In this document: positions 18,701-27,724 of the stretch, in pieces
How the letters are laid out: the number at the start of each line of letters is the position of its first letter
Numbering within the stretch: the stretch's first letter is position 1
NCBI RefSeq assembly: GCF_000231405.2
Contig: NZ_CP007032.1
Span: 1,612,001 to 1,676,000, forward strand
Direction of reading: 5' to 3'
Source of the DNA: Desulfitobacterium metallireducens DSM 15288
GTDB taxonomy: Bacteria > Bacillota > Desulfitobacteriia > Desulfitobacteriales > Desulfitobacteriaceae
DNA length: 64,000 nt
The notes under the pieces: generated by a model
What the model was told of the DNA's origin: nothing
What the model saw: only the letters and a program-made list of their open reading frames with translations
Database searches by the model: none
Program-made: the position numbers and the translations under genes

Positions 18701-19264
18701 GAGCGCCTTTTTCTTAAAATACGTTTCAGGATAGGCTGTTTTCCCTTTCGCGAAGCGATCGACGAAAATTTGATAGATGATCCCGCGTTGATACCATTCT
18801 GGAATCTTCATCGGGTTACAAACTGTAATTTGCCAGGAGGGAGGTTGTTCTTCCGACAGTTGACCTAATCCACCCAACCGTTCTTCATTGTTTCCATAAT
18901 AGAACTCCTGTTCTCCAAACTTAAAAACAAAAAAATACCAAACAAGCCCTGGCGAAGTCGGTGCCTTAAATTTTACTTCAAACCAGAAGCTAGTTTGATT
19001 TTTATTCTCTATAACAAGATCTGTTTTGGCTGGATCAACTTCATACTCTTCAGCAACTTCTTCAAAGTTATCGTTTTCAAGTAAACGCATTAGAAAAAGT
19101 TTTTCTTGTTTTAAGCCTGTATCCCATAAGCGGAGATAACACATGTCTACGTTCATTACTTCAGAAATTTGTAGTCGGATTAGTACATCTTGTCCGCATT
19201 CAACCGCTCCAAACGGTTCCCGAAAAACTCGTTCTTGAGAATGATGTCGTATCTTAACTTCCAT
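15728..19264 (-). CDS. Fusion of GH13 alpha-amylase/pullulanase-like enzyme and GH77 4-alpha-glucanotransferase
   Basis: A 1178-residue protein with two complete enzymes. After a beta-rich N-terminal domain (about 1-145), the GH13 barrel carries the nucleophile Asp374 in GWRLDVADE, acid/base Glu403 in LIGEVWE and transition-state Asp478 in LLGSHDR. The MalQ-type GH77 domain starts near residue 681 (ACGVLLHISSLPSAWGQGDLG). It has Asp988 (FMRIDHFRG), Glu1035 (FLAEDLGV) and Asp1083 (SGTHDND). All six catalytic acids are present. Probably trims and recycles maltodextrins from glycogen, as the operon's debranching arm. Start ATG follows GGAGAGTGG; the earlier TTG overlaps it. Confidence 0.9.
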   Translation of the reverse strand: MEVKIRHHSQERVFREPFGAVECGQDVLIRLQISEVMNVDMCYLRLWDTGLKQEKLFLMRLLENDNFEEVAEEYEVDPAKTDLVIENKNQTSFWFEVKFKAPTSPGLVWYFFVFKFGEQEFYYGNNEERLGGLGQLSEEQPPSWQITVCNPMKIPEWYQRGIIYQIFVDRFAKGKTAYPETYFKKKALVHLEWEDTPFYIKDEQGKVTHWDFFGGNLDGIIEKLPYLQELGISILYLNPIFEAVSNHKYDTGNYLKIDPMYGDDETFDRLVKSAKQYGISILLDGVFSHTGSDSIYFNKNGHYPGVGAYQSPDSPYYDWYQFQPGEPEYKCWWNTEDLPEVDEMNFSYRQFIFGSGESVIQKWMKKGVAGWRLDVADELPDAFIQELRQAVKAVNPEAVLIGEVWENASNKISYGELRQYFWGQELDGTMNYPIRECLLHFLRGEWNSSKVHRHIMSLYETYPRKNFYALMNLLGSHDRARVLTLLGDAPLEADLTDSERRTFRLSVEARQLAVQRLKLFSLLQMTFPGVPSVYYGDEAGMEGFEDPYNRGTFPWGKEDQELGNWFKRTIGWRREYEVLQTGDFRSLYYEEDVYGFQRTNKNESIWVLVNRNPAMMQNVELDLKLDLDPQCVTFMIDLISSEVLSPGADKKLMVQINPLSARVIFAKKSPQTQITPHLSRACGVLLHISSLPSAWGQGDLGDSAFRFIDFLSSAHQSIWQILPLNPIGPGNSPYQSDSVFAGNPLLISLDTLIREGLLQVEAVQKVISRDLAWDKKQDLDVHDVYKDKLLRDAFGKFSMLLEEQKSLSFSSKRSPYLTLENYKTFIKKNFDWLEDYGLFRALKNHFKGAPWFDWKIEIAMRNPEKLDEYRKRLAEEIEYTRFVQYTFYTQWHELKDYATDKKIKIIGDMPFYVAADSCEVWANRELFKLDEQGKPSWVAGVPPDYFSKTGQRWDNPIYDWEAQAAKQFRWWKKRIRQALRLFDFMRIDHFRGVEAFWEIDAREKTAINGHWLKGPGKRFFESLVAEFGELPFLAEDLGVITPEVETLRLIFGFPGMKVLQFTPLAEVRDRVDSQFIYYSGTHDNDTLLGWYKSIFAIDSKNEAECRMPCRKMIADLYMSQAAWVILPLQDILGLGSEARMNVPGTVGNNWHWQVSQEQLTDEVREYLQSLTDRTERRL

Positions 19265-19302
19265 ATCCACTCTCCATATCAACTTTTTGAAGCGGGTAAA
19301 TT

Positions 19303-20733
19303 TCAGATCAAATCTTCATAAAGTTTCAGATAAGCCTGAGCAGAACGATCCCAACTGAAATCGGTATGCAAGGCATTTTCTTTAAGAATAGACCAGGCTT
19401 GCTGATCTTCATGGAACAGCTTCACAGCATGCTGAATCACATACAAAAAATCATGAGCATTATAGTTTTCAAAATGGAAGCCATTCCCTCGCTCTGGATC
19501 ATCGTCAAAGGATAAGACTGTATCAGTTAAACCTCCCGTATTGCGCACGATGGGGATTGTTCCATAGCGCATGGCCATCATTTGTGACATACCACAGGGT
19601 TCAAAGCGCGAAGGCATAAGCAGGATATCTGCACCACCATAGATTTGGTGCGCTAATTCATTATCAAAGGAAAGTTTCGCAGCGACATTCTGTGGATATT
19701 TTTGAGCGAAATAACGTAGCATGTCCTCATACTGCGACTCTCCGGTACCAAGTACCACGAATTGTACATCGAGTGCGAGGATTTCTTCGAATACACGTGC
19801 TAAAAGATCTAAACCCTTTTGATCGGCTAAACGCGTCACCATGGCGAGCAAGGGGGCCTTATCATTAACCGGTAATTTCAACAGACTTTGCAAATGCTTT
19901 TTATTTTTTTGTTTAGCCTGCGATGAGGAAGAGAAGGGGTATTTTATAAAAGGATCTTTATTCGGATTGAAGACATCATAATCCAGTCCATTAACAATGC
20001 CGATCAAATGATCCGACCGTTTTTTAAATACGCCTTCTAAGTGTTCTCCAAAGTAGGGTGTTTGAATCTCCCGAGCATAAGTTGGACTAACGGTGGTCAC
20101 CCTATCCGCATATAGAAGACCTGCTTTCATAAAATTGACCGCTTGATTAAATTCAAGAGTATCTGGAGTAAAATATTCTTCGCCAAGCCCAATGATATCT
20201 TCCAAAACTTCCTTACCAAAAATCCCCTGGTACTTAAGATTATGAATTGTAAATACGGTCTTAATCTGGTAATGGCACGGATTATGCTGATAAAATTCTT
20301 CCAGCATCAAAGGGATCAGTGCCGTATGCCAGTCATGACAGTGCAAAATAGTGGTGTGACATTCGGGGAGATGTTCAAGGCTTTCCAGGACAGCTCTAGA
20401 AAAAAATGTGAATTGTTCAGCTTTGTCAAACTCATCATAGATGCTATTGCGTTTGAAATAATATTCATTATCTATGAAATAGAAAGGAATGCCTTGATAA
20501 ACCATTTCTTCTAAACCACAGTATTGATTCCGCCAAGCGACTTGAACCTGGAAATGAGTAATCTGTTTAAACTCTTGGCGAAAGTTTTCTTGGATTAAGC
20601 TATATTTGGGCATAATCACACGAACATCAGCACCTTGTCTATGTAAAGCAGCAGGTAAGGAACCTGCCACATCGCCCAAGCCACCGGTTTTAATAAAAGG
20701 GGCAGCCTCCGCAACTGCAAATACAATCGTCAT
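19303..20733 (-). CDS. glgA: Glycogen synthase (ADP-glucose)
   Basis: A 476-residue GT5 enzyme that adds glucose from ADP-glucose to the non-reducing ends of glycogen. The KTGGLGDVAGSLP motif at residues 15-27 binds the nucleotide sugar. The C-terminal GT-B half has PSRFEPCGMSQMMAMRYGTIPIVRNTGGL with the catalytic Glu. Length is typical of bacterial GlgA. AAGGAGGGAAG precedes the ATG. It sits between glgD (16 bp upstream) and the debranching fusion (38 bp downstream). Confidence 0.96.
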   Translation of the reverse strand: MTIVFAVAEAAPFIKTGGLGDVAGSLPAALHRQGADVRVIMPKYSLIQENFRQEFKQITHFQVQVAWRNQYCGLEEMVYQGIPFYFIDNEYYFKRNSIYDEFDKAEQFTFFSRAVLESLEHLPECHTTILHCHDWHTALIPLMLEEFYQHNPCHYQIKTVFTIHNLKYQGIFGKEVLEDIIGLGEEYFTPDTLEFNQAVNFMKAGLLYADRVTTVSPTYAREIQTPYFGEHLEGVFKKRSDHLIGIVNGLDYDVFNPNKDPFIKYPFSSSSQAKQKNKKHLQSLLKLPVNDKAPLLAMVTRLADQKGLDLLARVFEEILALDVQFVVLGTGESQYEDMLRYFAQKYPQNVAAKLSFDNELAHQIYGGADILLMPSRFEPCGMSQMMAMRYGTIPIVRNTGGLTDTVLSFDDDPERGNGFHFENYNAHDFLYVIQHAVKLFHEDQQAWSILKENALHTDFSWDRSAQAYLKLYEDLI

Positions 20734-20749
20734 GGTTATTCTTCCCTCC

Positions 20750-21793
20750 TTAGAGCAACAGTTTTTTAGGCATCATCAGGGGATGATTTTGTCGTCCATT
20801 TAATATATTCCCAGCCTCCACTTCTAAGGACTTATCAAGAATCACATAATCTAATTTTGCTTCAGCCCGAATTACACACTTTTGTAAAATAATACTGTTC
20901 TTAATATGGGCACCCTTTTCTACAATCACCCCCCGTGAAAGGACAGAATTTTCCACTTCTCCGTTGATGACACACCCGCTCGAAATGAGACTGTTTCTGA
21001 CCCGTGCGTGAGATTCAAAGGAAGTTGGAGGGTTATCAATAATCTTCGTGTGAATTCGATTCGGCCCCAATAATAAGTTCTTACGCGTTTCCAGATCTAA
21101 AAAATCCATGTTTCCTTTAAAATAGTCTTGAATCGAGCTAATGCGCTTCATATAACCTGTATAAGAATATTGATAAACCTTAAGCAAACTTATATTTTCA
21201 GCAATAACATTTAATAGTTCCGCATTTTCTAATGTATAATAGCCGCTAATCATTTCCATCAGAAGTTGACGTCGAATGATCAGAATATCTACATCCTTCG
21301 GCAGATCTAAAAGTTGCTCGGGTTTCCTTTCCTCTCCTACCAGAATAAGAGTCACATCAGCATTCATCTGCTCATGAAATTCTAAAACCTCCCCGTAATG
21401 AAGGTTGAAGACCTGATTGCATCCACTGATAATGACATTTTCAGCGAAATCTTTATACAGAAATTCAAAGTTTAGCTTCAGATCTTTAATATTAAATTTC
21501 TGATTATTACTTCGCAGCCCATGGATTGCTCCTGGTAAAATAAACAGTCCACCCGCCTTTCGGTCAAGAAACCAGGACTTTCCCGCTCCTAAGTGATCCA
21601 ACAAAGGTCGGTAGAGAAAAGGCGTAATCAATCCTATCGTCCTTAAACCTGAATTCACCATACTGGATAAGGCAAAATCGAGTAAACGATAACGTCCTCC
21701 ATAGGGAACTGCAGCAACCGGTCTATATTCTGCTAAGCCCTGCAACGTGTCATTCTCACTATTGGCATATAATATTCCAATCGCCTCATGCAT
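20750..21793 (-). CDS. glgD: Glucose-1-phosphate adenylyltransferase, GlgD-type subunit
   Basis: A 347-residue GlgC paralogue. The pyrophosphorylase signature GGxGxRL is replaced by a degenerate segment (residues about 9-18, ANSENDTLQG). A pattern of left-handed beta-helix repeats is kept at the C-terminus. In Firmicutes such GlgD subunits are non-catalytic and activate GlgC in a heterotetramer. Start is ATG at 21793 with AGGGGG 7 bases upstream; a GTG just before is too close. It follows glgC by 11 bp. Confidence 0.92.
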   Translation of the reverse strand: MHEAIGILYANSENDTLQGLAEYRPVAAVPYGGRYRLLDFALSSMVNSGLRTIGLITPFLYRPLLDHLGAGKSWFLDRKAGGLFILPGAIHGLRSNNQKFNIKDLKLNFEFLYKDFAENVIISGCNQVFNLHYGEVLEFHEQMNADVTLILVGEERKPEQLLDLPKDVDILIIRRQLLMEMISGYYTLENAELLNVIAENISLLKVYQYSYTGYMKRISSIQDYFKGNMDFLDLETRKNLLLGPNRIHTKIIDNPPTSFESHARVRNSLISSGCVINGEVENSVLSRGVIVEKGAHIKNSIILQKCVIRAEAKLDYVILDKSLEVEAGNILNGRQNHPLMMPKKLLL

Positions 21794-21804
21794 CACGATT
21801 CCCC

Positions 21805-22995
21805 CTACTTCATCCGATAAATATTACTACCTGCGATGAACTCAGTTTCTGCATCAATGACTTGATTTCCCTCAATCACCGTGATTCCTTCTTGCTTTGG
21901 AGAAAGGGGTGACATTACTCCGATTTTGCAACCGGGCATGAGAACAGCATCCTCGCCGATAATAGCTTTCCGAATTTCCGAGCCCTTGTGGATCTTGGCA
22001 TTGGGTAAAACAATTGAGTCTTGAATAATTGCATCCGCTCCAACAAACGCACCCGGTGCTAATATTGAATGATTCACCTTGCCAAGGACGGTACACCCAT
22101 TTCCGATGAAGCTATCCGTGACCATGGCCTCAGGTCCGATATACTGAGCGGGTAAAATATCTTCATTCGAGAAGATCTTGAATTTTGGATCAAAAAGATC
22201 AACCGAGTCTTCTCTTTCTAAACATTCCATATTCGCATGATAATAGCTTTCTATGGTTCCGACATCGCGCCAATATCCCTGAAACGGATAAGCATAAATT
22301 CGGGTTCCTTCCCCTAAGGCCTTTGGAATAATGTTTTTCCCAAAATCATTTTCAGATTGGGGATCCTCAACGTCTTTTAATAGGGATTGTTTGAGCACCG
22401 ACCAGTTAAAAACATAGACTCCCATTGAAGCAAGATTGCTTTCCGAATGTGTAGGTTTTTCTTCAAACTGCGTCACTCTACTCTCTTCATCCGTTGTTAA
22501 AATTCCAAAACGTGAGACTTCCTCTGAAGGAACCGTAATCGTCGCAATGGTAATTTCCGAACCTGTATTTTTATGAAACCGAATCATCTGAGTATAATCC
22601 ATTTTATAGATGTGATCGCCAGAAAGGATAAGGACGTATTCCGGGTTATATAAATCAATAAAGGTCATGTTATGATATACCGCATTGGCAGTACCCTTAT
22701 ACCAGCCTCCTTCACCGCCTTGATAAGGCTGGAGAATATGAACTCCTCCTCGTGGATCATCTAAATCCCAGGCTGAACCAGAGCCAATATAAGAATTGAG
22801 GAGAAATGGGATGTATTGAGTAAGAACCCCGATCGTCGTAATCCGGGATTTTGCACAATTACTCAAACAAAAGTCGATAATTCGATACTTGCCACAGAAG
22901 GAAACGGCTGGCTTCGCAATATTTCGGGTTAACGGTCCCAAGCGGCTTCCTTGTCCACCCGCCAACAACATCACAATATATTCCTGCTTAGCCAT
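21805..22995 (-). CDS. glgC: Glucose-1-phosphate adenylyltransferase (ADP-glucose pyrophosphorylase)
   Basis: A 396-residue catalytic subunit making ADP-glucose from glucose-1-phosphate and ATP, the committed step of glycogen synthesis. The nucleotide-binding [14 protein letters not shown] is at about residues 9-22. Also visible are [29 protein letters not shown], the FEEKP substrate lysine and a C-terminal beta-helix. ATG at 22995 has AAAGGAG upstream; the longer frame extends into non-conserved sequence. Activity likely depends on the adjacent GlgD. Confidence 0.95.
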   Translation of the reverse strand: MAKQEYIVMLLAGGQGSRLGPLTRNIAKPAVSFCGKYRIIDFCLSNCAKSRITTIGVLTQYIPFLLNSYIGSGSAWDLDDPRGGVHILQPYQGGEGGWYKGTANAVYHNMTFIDLYNPEYVLILSGDHIYKMDYTQMIRFHKNTGSEITIATITVPSEEVSRFGILTTDEESRVTQFEEKPTHSESNLASMGVYVFNWSVLKQSLLKDVEDPQSENDFGKNIIPKALGEGTRIYAYPFQGYWRDVGTIESYYHANMECLEREDSVDLFDPKFKIFSNEDILPAQYIGPEAMVTDSFIGNGCTVLGKVNHSILAPGAFVGADAIIQDSIVLPNAKIHKGSEIRKAIIGEDAVLMPGCKIGVMSPLSPKQEGITVIEGNQVIDAETEFIAGSNIYRMK

Positions 22996-23035
22996 ATTCA
23001 AACACTCCTTTCTCCGAGTACCCATTTCCTGCTTT

Positions 23036-25441
23036 CTATACCTTCCAGATTGCCTCACCATATTCTCGAATAGCCCGGTCGCTCGAAAATTTCCCAGAAT
23101 TGGCGATATTGATCAGGGACATCTGATTCCATTTTTCTTGATGCATATGGGCTTCCCGGAGTTTCTTAAACGCATCAATATATGCTGCAAAATCGTGAAG
23201 AACAAAAAACTCATCATTGTAAAGTAAGAGTGAATCATAAATCATCCGGAATTCTTCACTTTGTTCCTCATTGAAAAATCCATTGATCAGTTGATCCACA
23301 ACGCGGTGTACCTCAGGATTTGCCTGATAAATATCCCAGGATCGATAATTTTGTCGTTCATAATACCTGAGAACCTCTTGAGCATTAAGTCCGAAGACAA
23401 ACATGTTTTCCTGTCCTACCGAATCCAGAATTTCAACATTAGCTCCATCTAACGTGCCGAGTGTGACGGCGCCATTCATCATAAACTTCATGTTACCTGT
23501 CCCTGATGCTTCTTTACTCGCTGTGGAAATCTGCTCACTCACATCAGCAGCAGGGTATACAATCTCACCGACCGACACATTAAAATTTTCCAAAAATACA
23601 ACCGTTAAATACTGCTCTGCAAGAGGATCCTGTCTTAATTTTCGAGCCAAGGCGTGGATAAGTTTAATCACGGTTTTTGCGTAATAATATCCCGGAGCTG
23701 CTTTCCCACCCAAAATAAATGTATAAGATTGGTTAAGCGAACTCGGATTATCTTGAAGTAGATTATAAAGATGCATGATTTTTAATACATTCAGTAATTG
23801 GCGTTTATAAGCATGAATGCGCTTGACCTGAACATCAAAGAGTGAGAAAGGATCAAGGATGATGTCCTGTTTTTCCTTAATCAGATGAATCAATTGAAGC
23901 TTATTCCGGTGTTTCACGGCTGATAATTGCTTAAGAAAACTTCTATCCTGTTGAAAGGCTTGCAGGTTCTTTAATTGACTCCAATCTTCAATCCAGCTCG
24001 GGCCAATACTTTCGGTAATTAAACGGGATAAACTAGGATTTGCTGCGAGCAAGAACCGCCGGTGATTTACTCCGTTAGTTTTATTATTAAATTTATAGCC
24101 AAAGATTCGATGAAATTCTTTAAACGTTTGTTGGACCAATATATTCGTATGAAGAGCGGCAACTCCATTGATCGATGAACATCCAATCACGGCTAGGTTA
24201 GCCATATTAACCTGTCCGTCACAAAAAATCCGTGTCTTCAGAATCAACTTTTCTTCCCCCGGAAAGCGCTGATGTAGAGTTTCCAGGAAACGGCGTTCAA
24301 TCTCCTCCACAATCATGAAGATCCGGGGCAGGAAATTTCGAAACATCGCTATGGGCCAACTCTCCAATGCCTCGGGCAGGATCGTATGATTGGTAAAGGA
24401 AATCGTGTTGACCGTAATTTTCCAGGCCTCTTCCCAAGCAAGTCCTTCCTCATCGATAAAAATTCGCATGAGTTCGGGGATGCATAAGGTTGGATGAGTG
24501 TCATTAATATGTATAGCTACCCAGCGTGTAAAATCACTCCAGGGAACCTTTTTTTCCTTAAACGTTCGCACGATCGATCCCAATCCTGCAGCCACAAAGA
24601 AGTATTCTTGTTTTAAGCGCAATTCCTTCCCAGTCTGACTACTGTCATCGGGATAAAGAACATACGAAATTGACTCGACGGTTGATCTTGATACCGACTG
24701 GAATTCCCCACGATTAAAAGATTCTAGATCTAATTCGAGAGGAACGGGTTCAGCACTCCAAAGACGCAGGGTATTGATTGTTGCCGTATTCTGATAACTC
24801 ATGATGGGCACATCGTAAGGCATTGCTATAACCGGTTCATAATTTTCATGCTTGAACTGGAGTTTTCCCTCTAGTACCTCCACTTGAACATTACCCTTAA
24901 ACTTCACAACGACAGCTTGATCCGGTTTCCGCGTTTCCCACGGGAATCCCTTGCTCAACCAATCATCTGCTACTTCATGTTGATACCCATTAATAATGCG
25001 TTGATCAAACATTCCATACTTATACCGAATACCATTTCCATGACCGTTAATCCCCAAAAAGGCCATGGAATCCATAAAACAGGCAGCCAAACGGCCTAAG
25101 CCCCCATTTCCTAAGCCCGGATCCTTCTCTTGCTCTAATAAATCATAAAGATCTATTCCAAGATCGTTTAGCCCTACTCGAACAAGGTCCTCGATCCCCA
25201 GATTGATCAAATAATATTTGAGAAGTCTCCCCATTAAGAATTCCATCGAAAAATAGTAGACTTGTTTTGCCGCCACCTCGTGTTTCTTCGCTATGGCCTG
25301 ATACGAAATCACTGTTTCACGTAGGAGTCCAACTAAGGCTACATATTTATTCCACTGTGTAGCTTCTTCGAGCAGGACGCCTTCCGATTTGATCAATTTA
25401 TCGACGTACTCGTGTTTGAAACTTTCCCTATCCTTAAACAT
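23036..25441 (-). CDS. glgP: Glycogen/starch phosphorylase
   Basis: An 801-residue GT35 phosphorylase that releases glucose-1-phosphate from glycogen chain ends. The PLP-lysine motif [15 protein letters not shown] is near the C-terminal third. The N-terminal half has [20 protein letters not shown] and the active-site region NDTHPTL. The start is taken as ATG at 25441, with TAGGAG suitably upstream, rather than an ATG two codons earlier. Its start overlaps the glgB stop by 8 bp, implying translational coupling. The phosphorylase lies within the synthesis operon, so making and breaking enzymes are co-expressed. Confidence 0.96.
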   Translation of the reverse strand: MFKDRESFKHEYVDKLIKSEGVLLEEATQWNKYVALVGLLRETVISYQAIAKKHEVAAKQVYYFSMEFLMGRLLKYYLINLGIEDLVRVGLNDLGIDLYDLLEQEKDPGLGNGGLGRLAACFMDSMAFLGINGHGNGIRYKYGMFDQRIINGYQHEVADDWLSKGFPWETRKPDQAVVVKFKGNVQVEVLEGKLQFKHENYEPVIAMPYDVPIMSYQNTATINTLRLWSAEPVPLELDLESFNRGEFQSVSRSTVESISYVLYPDDSSQTGKELRLKQEYFFVAAGLGSIVRTFKEKKVPWSDFTRWVAIHINDTHPTLCIPELMRIFIDEEGLAWEEAWKITVNTISFTNHTILPEALESWPIAMFRNFLPRIFMIVEEIERRFLETLHQRFPGEEKLILKTRIFCDGQVNMANLAVIGCSSINGVAALHTNILVQQTFKEFHRIFGYKFNNKTNGVNHRRFLLAANPSLSRLITESIGPSWIEDWSQLKNLQAFQQDRSFLKQLSAVKHRNKLQLIHLIKEKQDIILDPFSLFDVQVKRIHAYKRQLLNVLKIMHLYNLLQDNPSSLNQSYTFILGGKAAPGYYYAKTVIKLIHALARKLRQDPLAEQYLTVVFLENFNVSVGEIVYPAADVSEQISTASKEASGTGNMKFMMNGAVTLGTLDGANVEILDSVGQENMFVFGLNAQEVLRYYERQNYRSWDIYQANPEVHRVVDQLINGFFNEEQSEEFRMIYDSLLLYNDEFFVLHDFAAYIDAFKKLREAHMHQEKWNQMSLINIANSGKFSSDRAIREYGEAIWKV

Positions 25442-27347
25442 TGTCATCTCCTACACTTTCTTCGACTACACTCATTGGCTTTAAGATAATACAAGAAAGG
25501 GCTGGCAACGTAATATTTAAGGAAAACTGCTGACCGTGCCAAGTCTCCGCTTCAGCCTGCCGCTCCTCATGAAGCTTCAAGGTATTGCCTCCGTATACCC
25601 GTAGATCGGAATTGATTACTTCCTGATATAGACCGTCCATGGGAACTCCAATCCGAAACTCAGAATAAGCTTGAGGCTGAAAATTAAGAACTACGACTAA
25701 GAAATCCTGCGGGTCCTTCGCTCTCCTACAAAAAACGAGGATGCTTTGTCTATTATTATTAACGTCAATCCAGTCAAAACCTTCCCAATTAGAGTCGATT
25801 TCCCACAAGGCTTTTTCTTTTAGATAAAACTGATTTAGACTTCGGACATATTCCCGTAGCTTACGGTGAGCTTCATAATCAAGAAGAAACCAGTCAAGTT
25901 CTCCTGCATCACGCCACTCAATAAATTGAGCGAATTCCCCTCCCATAAAAAGGAGTTTTTTCCCAGGATGACAGAAAAAATAACCATACAAGGTTCTTAA
26001 ACCCGCAAATTTTTGAGCATAATCTCCCGGCATTTTGGACAACAAAGACTGCTTTCCATGAACAACCTCGTCATGGGAAAGCGGCAGAACATAATTTTCA
26101 GCAAAAGCATAGGTTAAGGAGAAAGTCAACAACTGATGCTGATATTGGCGTTGCGAAAAATCAAGCTTCATGTAGCGTAACGTATCGTTCATCCATCCCA
26201 TGTTCCATTTGTAATTGTAGCCTAGCCCCTGAACTTCGATAGGATAGGTCACAAGGGGCCAATCCGTAGCTTCTTCCGCAATCATCAAGACGCCTGGAAC
26301 TTCTTGGAAGACAACTTGATTCAATTTCTGCATAAAGACAATCGCCTCAAGATTTTCCCGTCCGCCCTTGATATTAGGCGTCCAAGACCCAGCTTTTTTA
26401 GCATAATCTAAATATAGCATACTGCTAACCCCATCCACTCGGAGGCCATCAACATGATAGACAGTTATCCAAAACAAAGCATTGGATATTAAAAAGCTCA
26501 ATATTTCTGTTTTTCCAAAATTAAAATTATAGGTTCCCCATTCCAAATGCTCATCTTTTTCATAGACACCTTCCCCATTAAAACGTCCTAGACCATGAGC
26601 ATCTTTACAAAAATGTCCAGGAACCCAATCCATTAGAACTCCAATTCCTGCTTGATGACATTGATCCACAAAATACATAAAATCCTGCGGATTACCATAG
26701 CGACTAGTGCATGCATAATAACCAGTCGCCTGGTATCCCCAGGAACCATCAAACGGGTGCTCCATTATAGGTAAGAGTTCTAAATGAGTATAGCCTAACT
26801 CTTTAACATAAGGAATGAGCTCCGCAGCAAACTCTCTCCAGGAATAAAATTCACCTGAAGCATGTTGACGCCAGGAGCTTAGGTGCACTTCGTAAATCGC
26901 CAAAGGACGATCAATCGGAGAGCTTTTAGAACGCTGTTTAATCCAAGCTTCATCTTGCCAATTATACGTATCCAGTGAATAAACAATCGAGGCTGTGTGG
27001 GGTCGCCGTTCCGCATAGAAAGCGTAGGGATCGGCTTTATGAAGCACTACACCGTTATTTGTTCGAATCTCATATTTATATCGCTGACCCACTAGGTTTT
27101 CGGGCACAAAGAGTGTCCACACTCCCGTAGTCCCTACTTCCTGCATGTGAATTGGGTCTGCACCCCAATTGTTGAAATCGCCAATCAGATTGACTTGAAG
27201 AACAGCTGGAACCCATACTGCAAAATGGGTTCCCACAATTCCCTTGTCTTCATAGAGGTGAGCCCCAAGTTTTAAGTAACTATGATATAACTCGCCTGAA
27301 TTGAATAGATAGATTTCATTCTGGGTTAAAAAATCCATATCATTCAT
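25434..27347 (-). CDS. glgB: 1,4-alpha-glucan branching enzyme
   Basis: A 637-residue GH13 branching enzyme. An N-terminal CBM48 (about 15-105, FAVWVPAVLQVNLIGDFNNW) precedes the barrel. Catalytic residues are the Asp in DGLRVDGVSSM, the Glu in MIAEEATDWP and the Asp in LPLSHDEVVHG. The C-terminal all-beta domain follows. Introduces alpha-1,6 branches. AGAGGAAA precedes the ATG. It is the first gene of the glycogen operon glgBPCDA. Confidence 0.96.
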   Translation of the reverse strand: MNDMDFLTQNEIYLFNSGELYHSYLKLGAHLYEDKGIVGTHFAVWVPAVLQVNLIGDFNNWGADPIHMQEVGTTGVWTLFVPENLVGQRYKYEIRTNNGVVLHKADPYAFYAERRPHTASIVYSLDTYNWQDEAWIKQRSKSSPIDRPLAIYEVHLSSWRQHASGEFYSWREFAAELIPYVKELGYTHLELLPIMEHPFDGSWGYQATGYYACTSRYGNPQDFMYFVDQCHQAGIGVLMDWVPGHFCKDAHGLGRFNGEGVYEKDEHLEWGTYNFNFGKTEILSFLISNALFWITVYHVDGLRVDGVSSMLYLDYAKKAGSWTPNIKGGRENLEAIVFMQKLNQVVFQEVPGVLMIAEEATDWPLVTYPIEVQGLGYNYKWNMGWMNDTLRYMKLDFSQRQYQHQLLTFSLTYAFAENYVLPLSHDEVVHGKQSLLSKMPGDYAQKFAGLRTLYGYFFCHPGKKLLFMGGEFAQFIEWRDAGELDWFLLDYEAHRKLREYVRSLNQFYLKEKALWEIDSNWEGFDWIDVNNNRQSILVFCRRAKDPQDFLVVVLNFQPQAYSEFRIGVPMDGLYQEVINSDLRVYGGNTLKLHEERQAEAETWHGQQFSLNITLPALSCIILKPMSVVEESVGDDNV

Positions 27348-27373
27348 TATTGACGATTTCCTCTCATTTAACC

Positions 27374-27402
27374 GTTATAAATTTAAAATTCTTCAAAAAC
27401 AA
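27374..27402 (-). promoter_or_regulatory. Candidate promoter of the glycogen operon
   Basis: TTGTTT (27397-27402) and TATAAC (27374-27379), 17 bp apart, lie 27 bp before the glgB start. The match is moderate. No operator was recognised. Confidence 0.35.
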
Positions 27403-27459
27403 GGTTTCTCCTGCCCCATCATCAGGAACTTACATTATATTCCATTATATTACATATAT

Positions 27460-27723
27460 TTAATCTTCAAGAGCTTTTTCCAACACGTTGCGAACGATAT
27501 CCTTCGTCGGAACTCCTTCGTGTACTTTAATTCCATCCACAAAATAGGTGGGCACATAGTAATAGTCGTACTGTTTTGCTACCTCCGGTTGAAGGTTTTC
27601 ATCAATAACTGTTACCTCGACCTCACTATATTTTTTTTTCTCTTCGCAAAGCTCATCCATCCATTTAAACGCTTGCTTACAATAAGGGCAAGTTTCCATT
27701 GTAAACATTAAAACAGGTTTCAT
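27460..27723 (-). CDS. Thioredoxin/glutaredoxin-like protein
   Basis: An 87-residue protein of thioredoxin fold. The redox motif is CPYC at residues 12-15 (METCPYCKQAF), and the cis-proline is in YYVPTYFVDG. CPYC is the glutaredoxin dithiol. Because GSH is uncommon in such anaerobes, a thioredoxin-reductase-linked or mycoredoxin-like role is as likely. ATG at 27723 has AAAGGAG 8 bases upstream; that site lies within the last codons of the upstream cyclic-di-GMP gene, which ends 1 bp before. The two are probably cotranscribed. Confidence 0.8.
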   Translation of the reverse strand: MKPVLMFTMETCPYCKQAFKWMDELCEEKKKYSEVEVTVIDENLQPEVAKQYDYYYVPTYFVDGIKVHEGVPTKDIVRNVLEKALED

Positions 27724-27724
27724 T

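Noticed and set aside
21805-23061. 418-codon version of GlgC
   Set aside because: The extra 22 residues overlap the glgP end and are not conserved in character; AAAGGAG precedes the ATG at 22995.
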